Of a stretch of 64,000 nucleotides of DNA, positions 21,738 through 34,053 are shown piece by piece. Each line of letters starts with the position of its first letter. Position 1 is the stretch's first letter. Source of the stretch: Taiwanofungus camphoratus (taxonomy: Eukaryota > Basidiomycota > Agaricomycetes > Polyporales > Taiwanofungaceae); assembly GCA_003999685.1 (NCBI GenBank), contig CP021231.1, forward strand, positions 992,001 through 1,056,000. The letters run 5' to 3'. Under the pieces are notes generated by a model, which was given only the letters and a program-made list of their open reading frames with translations, did no database searches and had not been told where the DNA came from. The translations under genes were made by a program, and so were the position numbers.

Positions 21738-22115
21738 ATGTTACCAACCAGCAGCATCATCATCATTGCACTGGTCTCAATAGGCTTTATTGCCTTTCTG
21801 GTCTTCTGCATCTGGACCACCTATAAAATCTCTTCTACCAACTCATCCTCTGTCCAAGACATTGAACTTCAGACCATGCCGAACGACCTTTACTCCACCT
21901 CATCACACATGGGCACCCCTATTCAATTTGCACGTGTTTTGGCAGCCATTCAGCTAGACAGTCAGCGTCGGTCATCTGCTGATGTAATCCAAGTCCCACC
22001 TGTGGCCTTCCATCGTGCACAAGCATCTGGGTCAGTCAGACGGTTTGAGGCAGAGGTTGATGAGTTGCTGGAAAGGATTAGTGTGATTGAAAAGGAGGGT
22101 GGGGACTGGAACTAA
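21738..22115 (+). CDS. Small membrane-protein ORF between copia pol and 3' LTR
   Basis: A 125-codon frame starts at ATG 21738 and stops shortly before the polypurine tract. Residues about 3-27 form one strong hydrophobic helix (IIIIALVSIGFIAFLVFCIW), followed by a polar tail with a C-terminal stretch that could form a coiled coil (FEAEVDELLERISVIEKE). It lies where env-like or accessory ORFs sit in LTR elements, but it lacks the size, signal-peptide cleavage region and cysteine pattern expected of an envelope protein. It is intact. Function unknown. Confidence 0.6.
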   Translation: MLPTSSIIIIALVSIGFIAFLVFCIWTTYKISSTNSSSVQDIELQTMPNDLYSTSSHMGTPIQFARVLAAIQLDSQRRSSADVIQVPPVAFHRAQASGSVRRFEAEVDELLERISVIEKEGGDWN

Positions 22116-22184
22116 TAAATACTATGGACTTATGCCGTTTGTAATTGATTTTCAATTATTGTGACATGTCAGATCAGGGGGGTG

Positions 22185-22596
22185 TGTTGAAGTCTGACTT
22201 ACATGTCAAAATATCGGACTAATGCACTGCATTGTAATGCTGTGCTTAGTTACCTTAGATACCATCACTACACAGCATTACTATGGACACTGCCTCATCT
22301 TAGTTACAATCACTGTACAGCCTTGTTGATATCAATCTGCACAGCCATGCAGTGCACACAGCCTTAGTATCCTAGTTACTGTAGCACTGCATAGCCTTAC
22401 TGTAGATGTATATAAACCCTAGAGTCCCAGTCCTGGATCCCCAGTGACTTACATTGGACTCTAGGTATGTTTTGTATATTTTCTTGTTAATATATGAGTG
22501 ACTTACATTGGACTCTAGCTCTTCTGTCCCAGCAAGTCATCTCTGCTTGCATATATCTTGGAGTGTAACTCCTTGTGATATTGTCTGAACTTAACA
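22185..22596 (+). repeat. 3' LTR of the copia element
   Basis: Same length and sequence as the 5' LTR apart from two adjacent bases. It is preceded by a purine-rich tract ending in a run of G, the expected plus-strand primer. Confidence 0.95.
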
Positions 22597-23040
22597 AAGA
22601 GATGGGTGACCATCATGAGCTGTGAGCTGGAGGATGAGAAGGCAGTAAGGAAGCACATAAAACAGAAGTATGCACAGCTGGGGAGTGGGGCAATCTCCTT
22701 CAAAAAGGTTAAGACGGCATGGAAGGAGGCCGCTAACTACTTTGGAAGGTTTAGTAAAACAAAATAAGAAGACTAGTGAAGGGATAGGAGATGTACTAGA
22801 ACTAGAGAATGTGATATGGGTTGCAAATAGAATGACTTAGAGGGGTACAAGATTGTAATATCAAAGAGTGAGCTGAGAAACAATGGGTGAATTGAAGGTT
22901 TAGAAGTGTAGGGGTGTGATGCTGATGATAGAAAATTATTGTTCAATCACGCTGTTGAATATGGACTACAAAATAATGACAAAGGCAATAGCCAAACAGT
23001 TGGGAGAGGTGGCAACCGACATAATATTTAGAAGTTAATG
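22597..23040 (+). pseudogene. LINE (non-LTR) reverse-transcriptase scrap
   Basis: At about 22943-23030 the plus strand reads SITLLNMDYKIMTKAIAKQL, which matches the conserved block [IV][ST]LLNxDYKIxxKxxAxRL of non-LTR reverse transcriptases. Upstream, 22597-22767 is an open stretch rich in Lys and Glu that ends in a stop and may be part of the same relic or of the disrupted gene left of the copia element. Stops follow at once. It is a small, old fragment. Confidence 0.5.
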
Positions 23041-23080
23041 ACATAGTTATTGTTGACCTGAAAAGTCAAACAATATGAGT

Positions 23081-23566
23081 CTAAATAAATTGTAAGCTAA
23101 ACTGGGCATAGGTATAATAAATCATAGCTTCATTATTCTCCAAAAACTCTTTTTCATAGTGTTCTTTTGTTTTCTGGTTTTTCTTTGACCCTATGGTCTC
23201 ATAAGATGTATAATGAGACAGATGGCTTTTTCTTGTACTTATTTGAGGCAATTCTATTGTTTTGAAGGGTCTGGGTGCAATCCTGAACCTTTGATCTAGA
23301 CTTATTGCCCTCTTTCTGGCTTTTTCATCAATTAGTTTATACCTGGTCTTAAGCATTGTCAGCACTGCAGTGACATTGTTATCATCTGTGTGGTTAGGTG
23401 CCCCATCTATTGCATCTTCCACACATTTCCATGTCACAATAATGTGCTCTGCCACAGTCCCTTGGTCAAGCTGGAGTGCTGCCGGACTTGGAGTGGCCAC
23501 AGTAGACTGTGGGCCACTTACAACATTGGTGGCGGAGCTATTGGACTGGAGTTGAACACAGGCCAC
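23081..23566 (-). CDS. Unrecognised 161-codon frame
   Basis: An open minus-strand frame with a Ser/Thr/Gln-rich start and a more ordinary middle (VAEHIIVTWKCVEDAIDG, then VTAVLTMLKTRYKLIDEKARKR). There are no motifs I recognise, no splice context and no second copy in the window. It lies among relics and could be a decayed transposon gene or chance. Confidence 0.25.
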   Translation of the reverse strand: MACVQLQSNSSATNVVSGPQSTVATPSPAALQLDQGTVAEHIIVTWKCVEDAIDGAPNHTDDNNVTAVLTMLKTRYKLIDEKARKRAISLDQRFRIAPRPFKTIELPQISTRKSHLSHYTSYETIGSKKNQKTKEHYEKEFLENNEAMIYYTYAQFSLQFI

Positions 23567-23793
23567 ATTAGTTTTGTGGCTGGGTCATATGTTTGTATTG
23601 TTCCCTTTTTGATGGACTCTATTGTTCTGTGGTGGAGCCCTTTGTTCTCACCAGCATAAATAGTGCCCTGTAGTCTGGAGTAGCCCCCATCTCTGTGGCT
23701 TACTTCGGACTCCAGGTATGTAGTAGAGTACATCATTTGAATTGATCTCTGTGGCTTACTTTGGACTCCAGCACTTAGTTGCTGTTCCCTGCA
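23560..23793 (+). repeat. Relic of a copia-like LTR
   Basis: A TATA-like CATAAATAG (about 23654) is followed by two copies of GTGGCTTACTTYGGACTCCAG, ending at 23715 and 23771; the first is followed by GTATGT. This is the same arrangement as in the young copia LTR (duplicated GTGACTTACATTGGACTCTAG, first copy followed by GTATGT), at clearly diverged sequence. It appears to cut the Tc1 element that starts at about 23794. Its left edge is uncertain. Confidence 0.5.
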
Positions 23794-24643
23794 TCCCATT
23801 TCGATATTTCCATGCCCATTTCCTTCCATCTGATCCCAGATGATTGATTTTGGTCTCATCAGACCATATAACCTTTTTTCAATCATCCACAGTTCAATGC
23901 TGATAACTTACAGCAAAGTCCAACCTCTCCTTCTGATGACACTTTGATAGTAGTGGTTGTTTCTTCTTCACCACAGCCTTCATACCTGTTTTTTTTCAGA
24001 GAACAACAAATGGTCTGTGGGGATATAGGTGTGTTCTTAATATCCTAAAGTGTTTTAGACACTTGAACAGCACTTTCAGCCTAATTAAGCAAATAGCATG
24101 ACAAATATCAGTGGAGGAAAGCTTGGCTGGACAGCCACCAGAGGACTTGAAAAGGGTAGGATGAATTTAGAGCGTATCCTGGTGATAGTACACCAGTAGA
24201 GCTGGATATTTGGTGAGCAAATTGATCTAAATCAAGCAGAGAAAGAATTTGATTGATAATGTCTGTAGAGAGGGATTTCATGATGATGAAAGTGTGGTTC
24301 AATGTGATATTATTGCTTGTTTGTGCTATGTTGAACTTCTCTTAAGGTTACATGACTTGCACAAAAAGATTCAAGCCCAGCAAGCATGATGTCCTGCCAC
24401 TGTCTGCCAATATTTGATCTGCAAAATGTCAGCAACAAAACTGTTGCAATGAATTGTCTGAAAGAATGATGAATAACTTCACATATACTTGTCCATTTTT
24501 TATGATGGATACCACGTTGAAAAGCCATGATGCAGGGCTTGCTAATGGTCCAACATTTGAAGCTATTGCATATCTGGTTGCTGAGATATAGGTCAAACAG
24601 TCAGAAAGTGACAAACATTGCAACAGTTTTGTGAGTCACTGTA
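23794..24643 (-). mobile_element. Tc1/mariner element, truncated and decayed
   Basis: The minus strand begins TA-CAGTGACTCACAAAACTG at 24643, a Tc1-type inverted-repeat end beside its TA target. Transposase pieces follow: a helix-turn-helix stretch (IINQILSLLDLDQ, QISSSTG), then ENAVQV-like VQVSKTL, then GMKAVVKKKQPLLSKCHQ, and the first catalytic block SDETKINHLGSDGRKWAW. Several stops and frame changes separate these. The rest, including the other catalytic residues and the far end, is missing where the copia-like LTR relic begins. Confidence 0.85.
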
Positions 24644-25130
24644 TATGCTCAATATTGGATTTAGTGTGCTTATATTGCTTTTGCTTGAGCAAAGGCATGT
24701 CTTAGGAATACGTTGTGATCAATGACCTGATTTCAGATAATGAGTTGTTGGTGTACATCAAAACGTACATGAATACTATACAGGCAAGAGATTACGTGAA
24801 GAAGATAGAAGAGGCATCTTGTGTCTCACTTACTAGCTTACTCATGATGTTGACCTCCCGAGGACAAATGGATGAGTGTGCAATCTCAGACAGTGAGTTA
24901 TCCTGATAGAGCAGCCCTGCCATGTTGATTTAATCACGTTCTGAGACATTGATTTGCACTTCTAGGTGAGTTTGAACATTTGTTCTGTGTTTCCATTAAC
25001 TCTAGCTTTAGTCAGGTTTGCTCCCCATGCCACTATACAAACCTCGCACTGTTGCATTTTCAAACATTACATGCTACATATTTCAACAACAGCAATCAAG
25101 AAATCTTCTCTATTCAGAGACTACTGTTAC
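24644..25130. other. Unassigned spacer
   Basis: A/T-rich sequence between the Tc1 end and gypsy copy 1. The only open frame of note is 63 codons (24715-24906), with no recognisable motif. I see no gene, repeat or RNA here. Confidence 0.5.
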
Positions 25131-26026
25131 TGACAGATAGAACTAGAACCTTAGTCATGGCTTCAACGCCACTCGACATGTCTGATACAGCCTGAAAAGC
25201 CACCACGAAACTCTCTGATAGCTTCAAACCACACCACAGCCACTCTGCCAAGTTCGGTCTGACGTTTCAGCACACTGTTCTCTCTACACACAAGACGACA
25301 CATACAGGCCCTCACACATGACCGGTCATGCCATCCCGATATTGCTCGATCAGCTTCAACGCACCACTCAATGTGCTCGATAACACTACAGCCACAGGTT
25401 TCGTCCTAGTCTATGTACGTTCCTTTATCTCAGCCTTTCTAGTGATGTCAGTACAGTAGCCACTCCCTCTACAAGCTACTCCGTAGTTTATAGTACGCAA
25501 GTAGTTAGGATGCCACTCGTACTACACCACTCATGATGTGCCTTACATTATAGTACAGTAGTATAAATGTGATGTATGATGTCTTGAAACAAGGCAGAAG
25601 TTTTCCTCATCCTGTAAAGCTCAAGAAGAGCACCTTCGAGTCAGTCCTCTACTGTGTTCTACTGCATTCTTCCATCTTCAATTATGTTCAAAGAGTTGTG
25701 TTTACTATCCACCTTCTACAGTATCTTGAAGGGTTGCATCTAGTCATATGGCCACCTTCAAGTCACATTGAAGGGTTGCGTTCAGCTAAGTCCTCCCGTT
25801 TAGCCTCCTCTTAGTACAGTACTGCATAGTAGCACATCGAAGCTACATTGAGCAGTCATGACACACATCATAGTTTATCGAAGACCTTCATAGATGTCTC
25901 TTGATCCATTTGAGATCAGGAACCCTTTGCTGCTGACTCTCCCCTAGCACACTAACTAAGTACTATAGCCTTCCAGCTTCTCTTAGGTTGTACCCAGTTG
26001 GGGTTGGAGTGTTATAGTGCGTATTA
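25131..26026 (+). repeat. 5' LTR of gypsy copy 1
   Basis: It matches the LTRs at 34054, 34636, 52784 and 62455 (some in reverse). The left end resembles TGATAG but is shortened relative to the 3' LTR. The right end is fixed by the start of the leader, TTTCTGGAGCCCACC, shared with copy 3. Confidence 0.8.
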
Positions 26027-26040
26027 TTTCTGGAGCCCAC

Positions 26041-29000
26041 CATGAGAGGATTTCAGGCAAGGAATCCGCATACCACAACTCTACCCTCATCCCAGCAGAC
26101 CATTACTCCGCATGTTCTTCCCAGTTCTTCGGACCATCCCGCACCAGTCACCGTTAATCCTCCTACTCAAGTTATAATGAATCAGAATGCAGCAACTACG
26201 CCATTCATGTCCTCTTGAGGCCACTCAACAGCCCCCACCTTCAATCCAACAGAAGTCTGATCGCTTTGATGCTACTTCCAAGACGTCGAGGTCTTATTCA
26301 CTCAGTGTAGAATTACCGATGACACAGAAAAGAAGTCATGGGCCATTCGTTACCCCTCGATTGATGTTGCAAACCTATGAGAAACCCTCAAATCCTTTTC
26401 TGATCAGACCAAGACGTATGCACAGTGGAAAGCCAACATCCTGGCACTCTATCCAGGTACCAACAACACCAGAAATGGTCCCTCACAGATATGGACCAAC
26501 TGATTGGGGAGCATGCGCATATTGGGATCCACAATGCCGCAGACCTCAGAAGCTACTACTGCAACTTCGTATCTATCACAAAGCACCTAATCGTGCAACA
26601 ATGACTCTCTGACATCGAACAAAGTTGAGCGTTCCTACGAGGGTTCCAGCCTTCTCTACTTGTGCAACTCAAGGCCCGACTTCACCTGAAGCATTCTGAC
26701 CACTATCCCAATGACCCCTATCCACTTTCTGACATTCATGCAGCTGCAACGTTCATTTTACACGGTACTTCAAGTACGCTGACAGTCGCAGCACCACAGA
26801 CAACAGCTTCATCAACTACTCCACCCGGCATGATTAAGACCAAAGACATCTCGACGATCATCGAGAGTCTATCGAAGACCATTGTCACCCTTATTCAGCC
26901 CAGTAGTAGGCTCCTGTCAACTCAAGATGGTACAGAACAGACTTGCCACTTTTACAGTGACCAGAACCACAGCATTTGAAGCTGCCCGCACGTAGAAGCA
27001 GACATAGCTGCTGGAAAATGCAAGCGTAATACCGAAAGAAAAGTCATACTCCCGAACAGTCTATTCATCCCGCGTAGTATCCCAGGCATTACAATCCATG
27101 ACCACCTCTACGAGTGGATTCATCACAACATGCCAGCAGCACCTAGCCTGCTCTATGGCATCGATGACCAAGCTAGTGTCCAGACCTTCATGCTCAACAT
27201 GGAAGGCAGGATCGAAGCGCTCAAAAGGGAGCTTCTACAGCTGCAAAAGTGTAGGGAAGTCTTCGATGGCATCAAGATTATACAGCGCAAGAAACCTACT
27301 ACAACAGCATTGCAGACTACAGAAGTTTCTGATATAACCCCCATCTCACGCAGTACCAACAACCCAGCATCTGACACAGCCAAGTCAGCCACTCCTACTG
27401 CAGTCCCAGTCCCAGTGACCCCAGCCAAACCTTCGACAAGTACCTCTGCACCTTCGATGATTTCTGCAGCTATAGTTCCCCCACCTGCTTCATCGAACAT
27501 ACCTTCGACACAGTCCACCACTGCATCTACTCCATCAGTGCCCCCAGTCCATCCCTTCACAAATGCTTGAGACGTGACCTATGCTCCGCTGAATCTTCGA
27601 AACTTCGCTACTTCGCCCAAGTCTTCGAACGATAAGGGCAAGGACCCGGTGTACAAGACTATAGTTCCCATACACCAATCCAAGATAGTCAATGAAATCT
27701 TTGCATGCTCAATGAGGTCCCCTCTCATCACATTAACGTCAGAAGAACTCCTTTCGATCTTGCCCGACGTATGCAACAGGTATCGAGAAGCAGTTACACC
27801 CAAGCGAGTCTCAGCAGAACCTATCACTTTGGTGCACATCGTAGAGCTCACCGACAAAGATGAGGTAAAAGAGATACACCAACTATCTTCTTCAGGTGCA
27901 GCACTACAGCCAGGGGCTACTGTTGTACCCAACCCCTATGAAACCTATCTCAAGCACGTCCCACATGGTGAGCATCCCGCTCATATCACAGTCGCTTGTG
28001 ACTCAAACACTATCCGCTCGATCTATGCTCTAGTCGACAATAAAGAGCAGATCAAATGCATTGTAGACCCAGGTTCACAAATTGTAGCAATGTTGGAGGA
28101 AGTCTGTTTAGGCCTGAAGCTTCTCTTTGACCCTATGATACAGTTAAACATGCAATCAGCCAACAGTGAAGTAGACCGATTGCTAGAGCTTGTACACAAT
28201 GTATCCTTCCAGATTGGTGAGGTAGTATTATATCTTCAGGCTCACATTATTCAAAACACAGCATACAACATTCTTTTCAGACGACCCTTCAACATTCTTA
28301 GGCAAAGCATCGTAAAGAACTTCACGAACAAAGAACAAACCATCACAATAGTATGTCCCAACTCCAGTGAAACTCTCACAATTTCTATGTATCTGTGTGG
28401 AAAACCATGCTTTCAACCGCAACATCATAGAAGCTGCCCACATGTGGATTTTCACGCTTCAAGGATTTGATACCTCATCATCAAGGAGAAGCAGCCCTAG
28501 TCATTGACTATGATGGGGCAAAACCTATTTCCTTCGTTGCTTTGATTAATTCTTCGATCCCCGGTGCAGTCCAGTCTCTTTACCTCTCTGCTTGTTCTTC
28601 AGTCTCCTCACATTCACAATCTCTCTATATCACAGACGCCAAAACATCCAGTAAGGCTGCATCGAATGCTTTGATGTGGGCTTCAACACTTCTATTTTCA
28701 GCCCCATTTGCTTCACTTCCTAATCCATCCTCTCTGAATTCTTCGACTTGTGCTCTGACCTCTCAACTTATTAATTCTATTCTTCTGACATCTTCTACTC
28801 CAACTCATGAAAGCTACGCAGCTATCAAGAAAAAGTACAAGCCAGTTGTGCTCAAGACTTATCCTGTTCTAGGAGCAGTCCCTGAGTGGTTTTGAATAGT
28901 TTGAGACATCAAGGGTGACCCCCTATCCATTATGTCAGTACTCTCAACCAATCCCCCACCCTTCGAACCTACTGGCCAATATACGCATGAATGCTTTGAC

Positions 29001-31680
29001 ATTGCAGAAAAGCTTCACAACAGCAACTTCCTGCTCCCCAATGAGCATCGAGTCCTTCACCACTTTATGTGCTTGCACAATGAAGCCTTTGCATGGACCA
29101 ATGAAGAAAGGGGATGCTTCAAACCAGAATACTTTCCTCCTGTCAATTTCCCCATCATACCACATATGCCCTGGGTACAGAAGAATATCCCAATTTCACC
29201 CGGGATCTACAATCAAGTCTGTGCAGTGATCAAGTGAAAGATTGACACAGGAGTCTATGAGCCTTCAAACTCATCATATCGATTGTGCAGGTTCTGCGTA
29301 GTAAAGATAGACAGGAAATCTCATTGACTTGTACACTCTCTTGAGCCCCTTAATGCAGTTACTATACAGCACTCCAGTGTACCATCTACACCAGAATATC
29401 TCGCAGAACAAATTGGAGGAAGACCATGCGGTGGCATGCTCAACCTCTACGTAGGCTACAACGAATGACTCATTGTGGAGCCTTTGAGAGACCTTATGAC
29501 ATTCCAAACTTTCTACAGTGCCATGCAACTTGTCACCCTTCCAATGGGTTGAATGAACTCAGTTCCTATATTTTATGACAACGTCATGTACATTCTACAA
29601 CCTGAAATCCCACACTTGACAGTACCCTACATCGATGATGTTCCTGTCAAAGGCCCTGCATCAGACTACAACGACAAGCAGCTGCTCTCGAACTCTGGAA
29701 TTCAAAGATTCATGTGGGAACGCTTCAAAAACTTGAATCGAATAGTCACCCAAATGCGATATGCAGGAGGAACCTTCTCCAGCATAAAAAGTGTTCTAAT
29801 CTTGTGCAAAATCATGGTCATAGGACACCGGTGTACTCCTGAAGGACGGTTGCCTGACGACTCTCGAGTCTCGGCAATACACAACTGGGGCCCCTGCACT
29901 ACGCTCTCTGATGTTTGAGCATTCTTAGGAACCATTGAAGTTGTTCAAATATTCATATGCAACTTTGTCCATCGCGCCAATGCCCTCATACATCTTATGA
30001 GGAAGGACATAGAATTCGAGTTCAGTCCTAAGCAAATTGCAGCACAAGAAGACCTCAAGGATGCTCTACTCTCATTCCCCACACTACGAGCTATCAACTA
30101 CAATTCTCCATCCCCCGTAATCCTTGCAGTCGACACCTTGTTCATTGCAGTCAGATATCATCTTTGCCAGTGTGACAAGGCAAACACTCGAATCTGCTAC
30201 TACAACTGCTTTGGCTCTATCACGCTGAACGATCGTGAGTGAAGGTTCTCTCAACCTAAACTTGAGATCTACAGGCTATTCCACACCCTTCAATCCCTTT
30301 GACTTTATCTTATCAGCGTTCAAAACCTCATCATAGAAGTCGATGCTCGCTACATCAAAGGCATGCTCAAGAACCCAGATATCGCCCCTAGTGCAAGTAT
30401 CAACTGCTGGATAATAGCCATCCTCACATTCCACTTCACGATAGTACATGTCCCTGGTATAATGCATGGCCCCAACAGTCTCTCCTGATGTATGCCACAG
30501 TCAGGCGACACTGTCGTAGAAGAAACTGATGAAGACTTCAATGACTGGATTGATCATATGCACTCCTTCGTCCATCGGATACTACCTCCCTTTTCTACCC
30601 CTGCAATGTCCATTCTAACCAATGCAGAAGCCAAGGATGGCTCCAATTTCAAAAAGGAAGAGGATAGCTACAAAATCATCCTGCATTCAGAGCAAGCACA
30701 GCTTGCAGATGCAAGACTCGATGAGGTCCTCAAGTTTCATTGAACACTTTTGAAGCCAAAAGGCATTTCAGATGGTGAATATGAAGGTTTTCTCAAGTAC
30801 TGCATGCTGTTCTTTCTGGATAATCCATGGCATGCACAAGTTGGTCGTCAAGCCTGGTGATCGACTTTGAATACTTCGAGAATGTCACGATCACACCGCC
30901 TATCAGGGCATCTATGCAATAAAAGTCTTCATCAACGAACAATTTTGGTGGCCATTCCACTATGCAGATATAGCATGGTTCATATGAACATGTCATCTAT
31001 GCCAGTCTCGTCAAGTTCAGCAGATTCTTATTCCCCCTACCGTTGCAATGCCCACTCCTATCCTCACCAAGATACATATTGATATGATGCATATGCCCAC
31101 ATCTGACAGATACAAGTATCTTGTACAAGGAAGATGCTCTCTCACAATGTACCCAGAATTTTGAATGCTTCAAAAAGAGACAGCATCAGTGCTCACTGAC
31201 TGGATCTTCAAAGACATCCTTTGTCGATGTGGTGTGCTCAGCAAGATTGTTACAGACAACAGCGCAGTGTTTATCAAAGCGACAGAATATCTTTCGAAGA
31301 AATATCACATCAACCACATTTGAATCAGCAGCTACAACTCAAGAGAAAATGGACTCGTCGAACGACCACACTTCAGCACAAGACAAGCTTTGTTCAAAAC
31401 TGCTGATGGAGATGAGAAGAAATGGTCTCATACGGCGTACTTTGTATTCTGATCTGAACGCATTATGACGCACTGACACATGGGTTGCTCACCGTACTTT
31501 GCGGTCACAGGCACTCACCCTCTCATTCCTCTTGATATCGTAGAAGCCACGTACCTTCAGCCCCCCCCCACTTCAATTCTTTCTATGACAGATCTCATAA
31601 CACGTAAAGCAATTGCACTCCAGAAGCACATAGAGCAAGTAGCTGAACTCAGCTTGAAGGTCTATGAAGTGCATTAGACA
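26041..31680 (+). pseudogene. Gypsy copy 1 gag-pol remains
   Basis: Recognisable parts: gag (about 26041-26980) with a zinc-knuckle start (CHFYSDQNHSI); a spacer plus aspartic protease (about 27130-28470; IVDPGSQIVAM, then NILFRRPFN); reverse transcriptase (about 28930-29920; YIDDVPVKGP); RNase H (about 30000-30500); integrase H2C2 and core (about 30840-31680). All parts can be aligned by eye to copy 3 at 56600-62439. It is too broken to be active. Confidence 0.88.
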
Positions 31681-32439
31681 GCAGCACTTCACTTCAAAAG
31701 GGAACATGAGCACTTGATCAAGGACTTCAATTTCAAATGTGGAGATTTAGTGCTTGTACAAAACATGAAGATCGAGAAGTCCCTGAATAGCAAGATGTGC
31801 CCCCACTATCTAGGCCCCCTCATCGTTGTGTCATGCAACAAGGGTGGTGCGTACATTGTTTGTGAATGGATGGCACAGTCCTTGACAGGCTCATTGCAGC
31901 ATTCCAGGTCATCCCCTACTTTGCTCAACAATCTATCCCCATCTCAGACAACCTAGAAGACGTCTCAATGGAGCGTCTTTGAGAACTTGAACAATCCAAT
32001 TCACTCGGTGATGACAACAATGACATCGTTGAAAACATCAAAGAAAGCGATCACTAGAAGCCCCTCTACTTGTACTATTATGATGCGTATTTTCTACAGT
32101 CTCTTTTCTCTTACGACACACTTGATTTAATCTCTTTTTTTTCATTTTGAGCTAGTGTCATGTTACTTGTACCATACACGATTCAACTTGACTAAGTCGT
32201 GATATCACCTCAACATTCTACAAACACTTTGATTCAAACATTGTGCGGAGGCTCACATTCTATGAGTCCTCGTAGGCAGTGATGACATACTGAGCCTACC
32301 AATGTCACCAATTTTTTTACTAAGTCCTTTGATATGCTCTTTTTCTTCGAAAGCTTCTGTTTCCTTCTATCACACAGTTTTACAATTGGAATGAAGAATG
32401 TTGAGTTTTTCTATAGTACAAGAGACCACAATCTGCCAC

Positions 32440-33815
32440 AAGACAATGACTACTCCTCGTCACCCGACTCCCAACTACAAATCCACCACCTGCAATCACC
32501 TCTTGCTTCATATACATCAGTTCTATGTCGACATTGTGGAGCATGGTGTGATGAAATGCAATGTTCGTGCGCTCCACCCAAATTATGCAGATGGTGGCAT
32601 CAGACTGCTCATCAAGATTGAGCAAATCCAGGTCATCTTATTTCAGGCCAAGGCAACTGCTGCCATCCAAGGGGACCTTGACTGCAGGATGAGGTGGCTG
32701 GACCACTTGCTTCAATCTGCTGGCCTCACCTGTTGAAGGCCCGGATGAAGGAGGGGGGGCTGTAGAGAAAGACAAGTCAGGCACAAATGCAAGAACAAAA
32801 GAAAAGAGAGACTCACCCTGCTTTTTCGCACTGCCACGAGTCTTCTTCATATGACCCAGGACCAAAAAACCACTGAAATAGCAGCTCTGTGCCACCTGGA
32901 TGCACTGCTCGCATGCAATGGCATCCTCCACCCAGACACACTCGATGGTCTGAGTGCAGGTTTGACATCAATTGCACTATGAAGAGGTGTTAGCCCAAGA
33001 AAATAACAAAGGCCATAGATCACATACCTTTTCACCAGCCTGTTGCTTCATGTGTGCAACGTGCACCCAGTCAGTCTTGGGCACCGCCGAGATATCACGA
33101 TCACCTGTCGACAGCTTCTAAAATGTGGTCAGTGACAAGGAAAAAAAAGGAACAACTAATTAATCACTTACCTTCGCATCACTGCTGTTGTCCAGCTGAG
33201 CCCGCTTCTTGCCCTTTGAAGAAGGAACAGTTCCCTCCACATGCTCCTCGGTGTCCTCGACCATTGAAGAAGCTGCATTGCAAGCCAAGTGCACCACCTC
33301 CTCGGCCTCCTGCACAAGACGAGTGGCCACTTCCTCCTCCCTGACCAAGCGCTCGGCCTTCTCCTGTTGATGCTCCTTCTCCACACAATGAACTTCAGTG
33401 GCAGCAGCATGTGCCTTTTCTTCCAAGTGCCGCTCCTCCTTCACATGACACACAATGGCAATATTAATAGCTATGGTGAGTGCGGGCCACTCGTTGCAGG
33501 CCCAGTGAACCCACGACTCAGCTGCATGCTCGGTGAGATCCTTGATGAGCACAGTGATGTGCCCATCAACCTCAAGATCTTCGGCAGCCCCACATATCTT
33601 ACGATAAGCATTCTACAGTAACCACTGGTTAGTCAAAAACAAACGAAGAGGAAGATGGAACTTACCAGAAGGTCGGCCACATCCTGAGCCCAGACCTCTG
33701 CCTCTTCAGCGGGCATGGCATTGGCGTAAGGAGCATCGAGGGCTGCAACCAAGCGGTTGTGAGCACATTGTGCATGTGAAACCATGACAGCGGGGGTAGC
33801 AGAACGAGAAGGCAT
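32440..33815 (-). pseudogene. Antisense accessory gene of gypsy copy 1
   Basis: It lies between integrase and the 3' LTR, on the strand opposite to pol. It starts MPSRSATP and has exon-like segments with GT-AG borders at the same places as in copies 2 and 3. Its parts are a WVHWACNEWPAL block, a long Glu/Arg/Ala-rich stretch that looks like a coiled coil, a cysteine cluster (CTQTIEC, then CEQCIQVAQSC) and a C-terminal helix block. It is much less damaged than the sense genes of the same element. Function unknown. Confidence 0.6.
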
Positions 33816-34053
33816 TGAAAAAGTGGATAAGGACGAAGTAGGGGGGGGAGCATGTTGAATGTGGAACGATGAGTGAAGAGAAAACAGCTAAGTCGCCCCA
33901 GCTTAAATCCTCTTCAACGGCATGTGATCGGCACGAGTAACAAGAAGGTCAGAATTGCACAGGTCTCTGTAGCACTTCGATCCAGTTATGCCCATTGAGC
34001 TTCTAGATGTCACGTGTGAACCAAGGATGGTTCAAATTTCAAAAAGGAGGAGA

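Larger units (their letters stand above)
16558..22596 (+). mobile_element. Ty1/copia retrotransposon, young and nearly whole
   Basis: Two 412-bp LTRs differ by only two adjacent bases, so the insertion is recent. Between them are a primer site, a gag-pol frame with integrase ahead of reverse transcriptase (the Ty1/copia order), an extra small ORF, and a polypurine tract (AGGGGGG) just before the 3' LTR. About one break is visible in the polyprotein. The flanks (ACATG left, AAGAG right) do not form a target-site duplication, which is odd for so young an element. Confidence 0.95.

Noticed and set aside
21738-22115. Envelope gene of a retrovirus-like element
   Set aside because: Too short, one N-terminal membrane helix only, no cysteine pattern or fusion region of envelope proteins. 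Kept as a small membrane ORF of unknown role.
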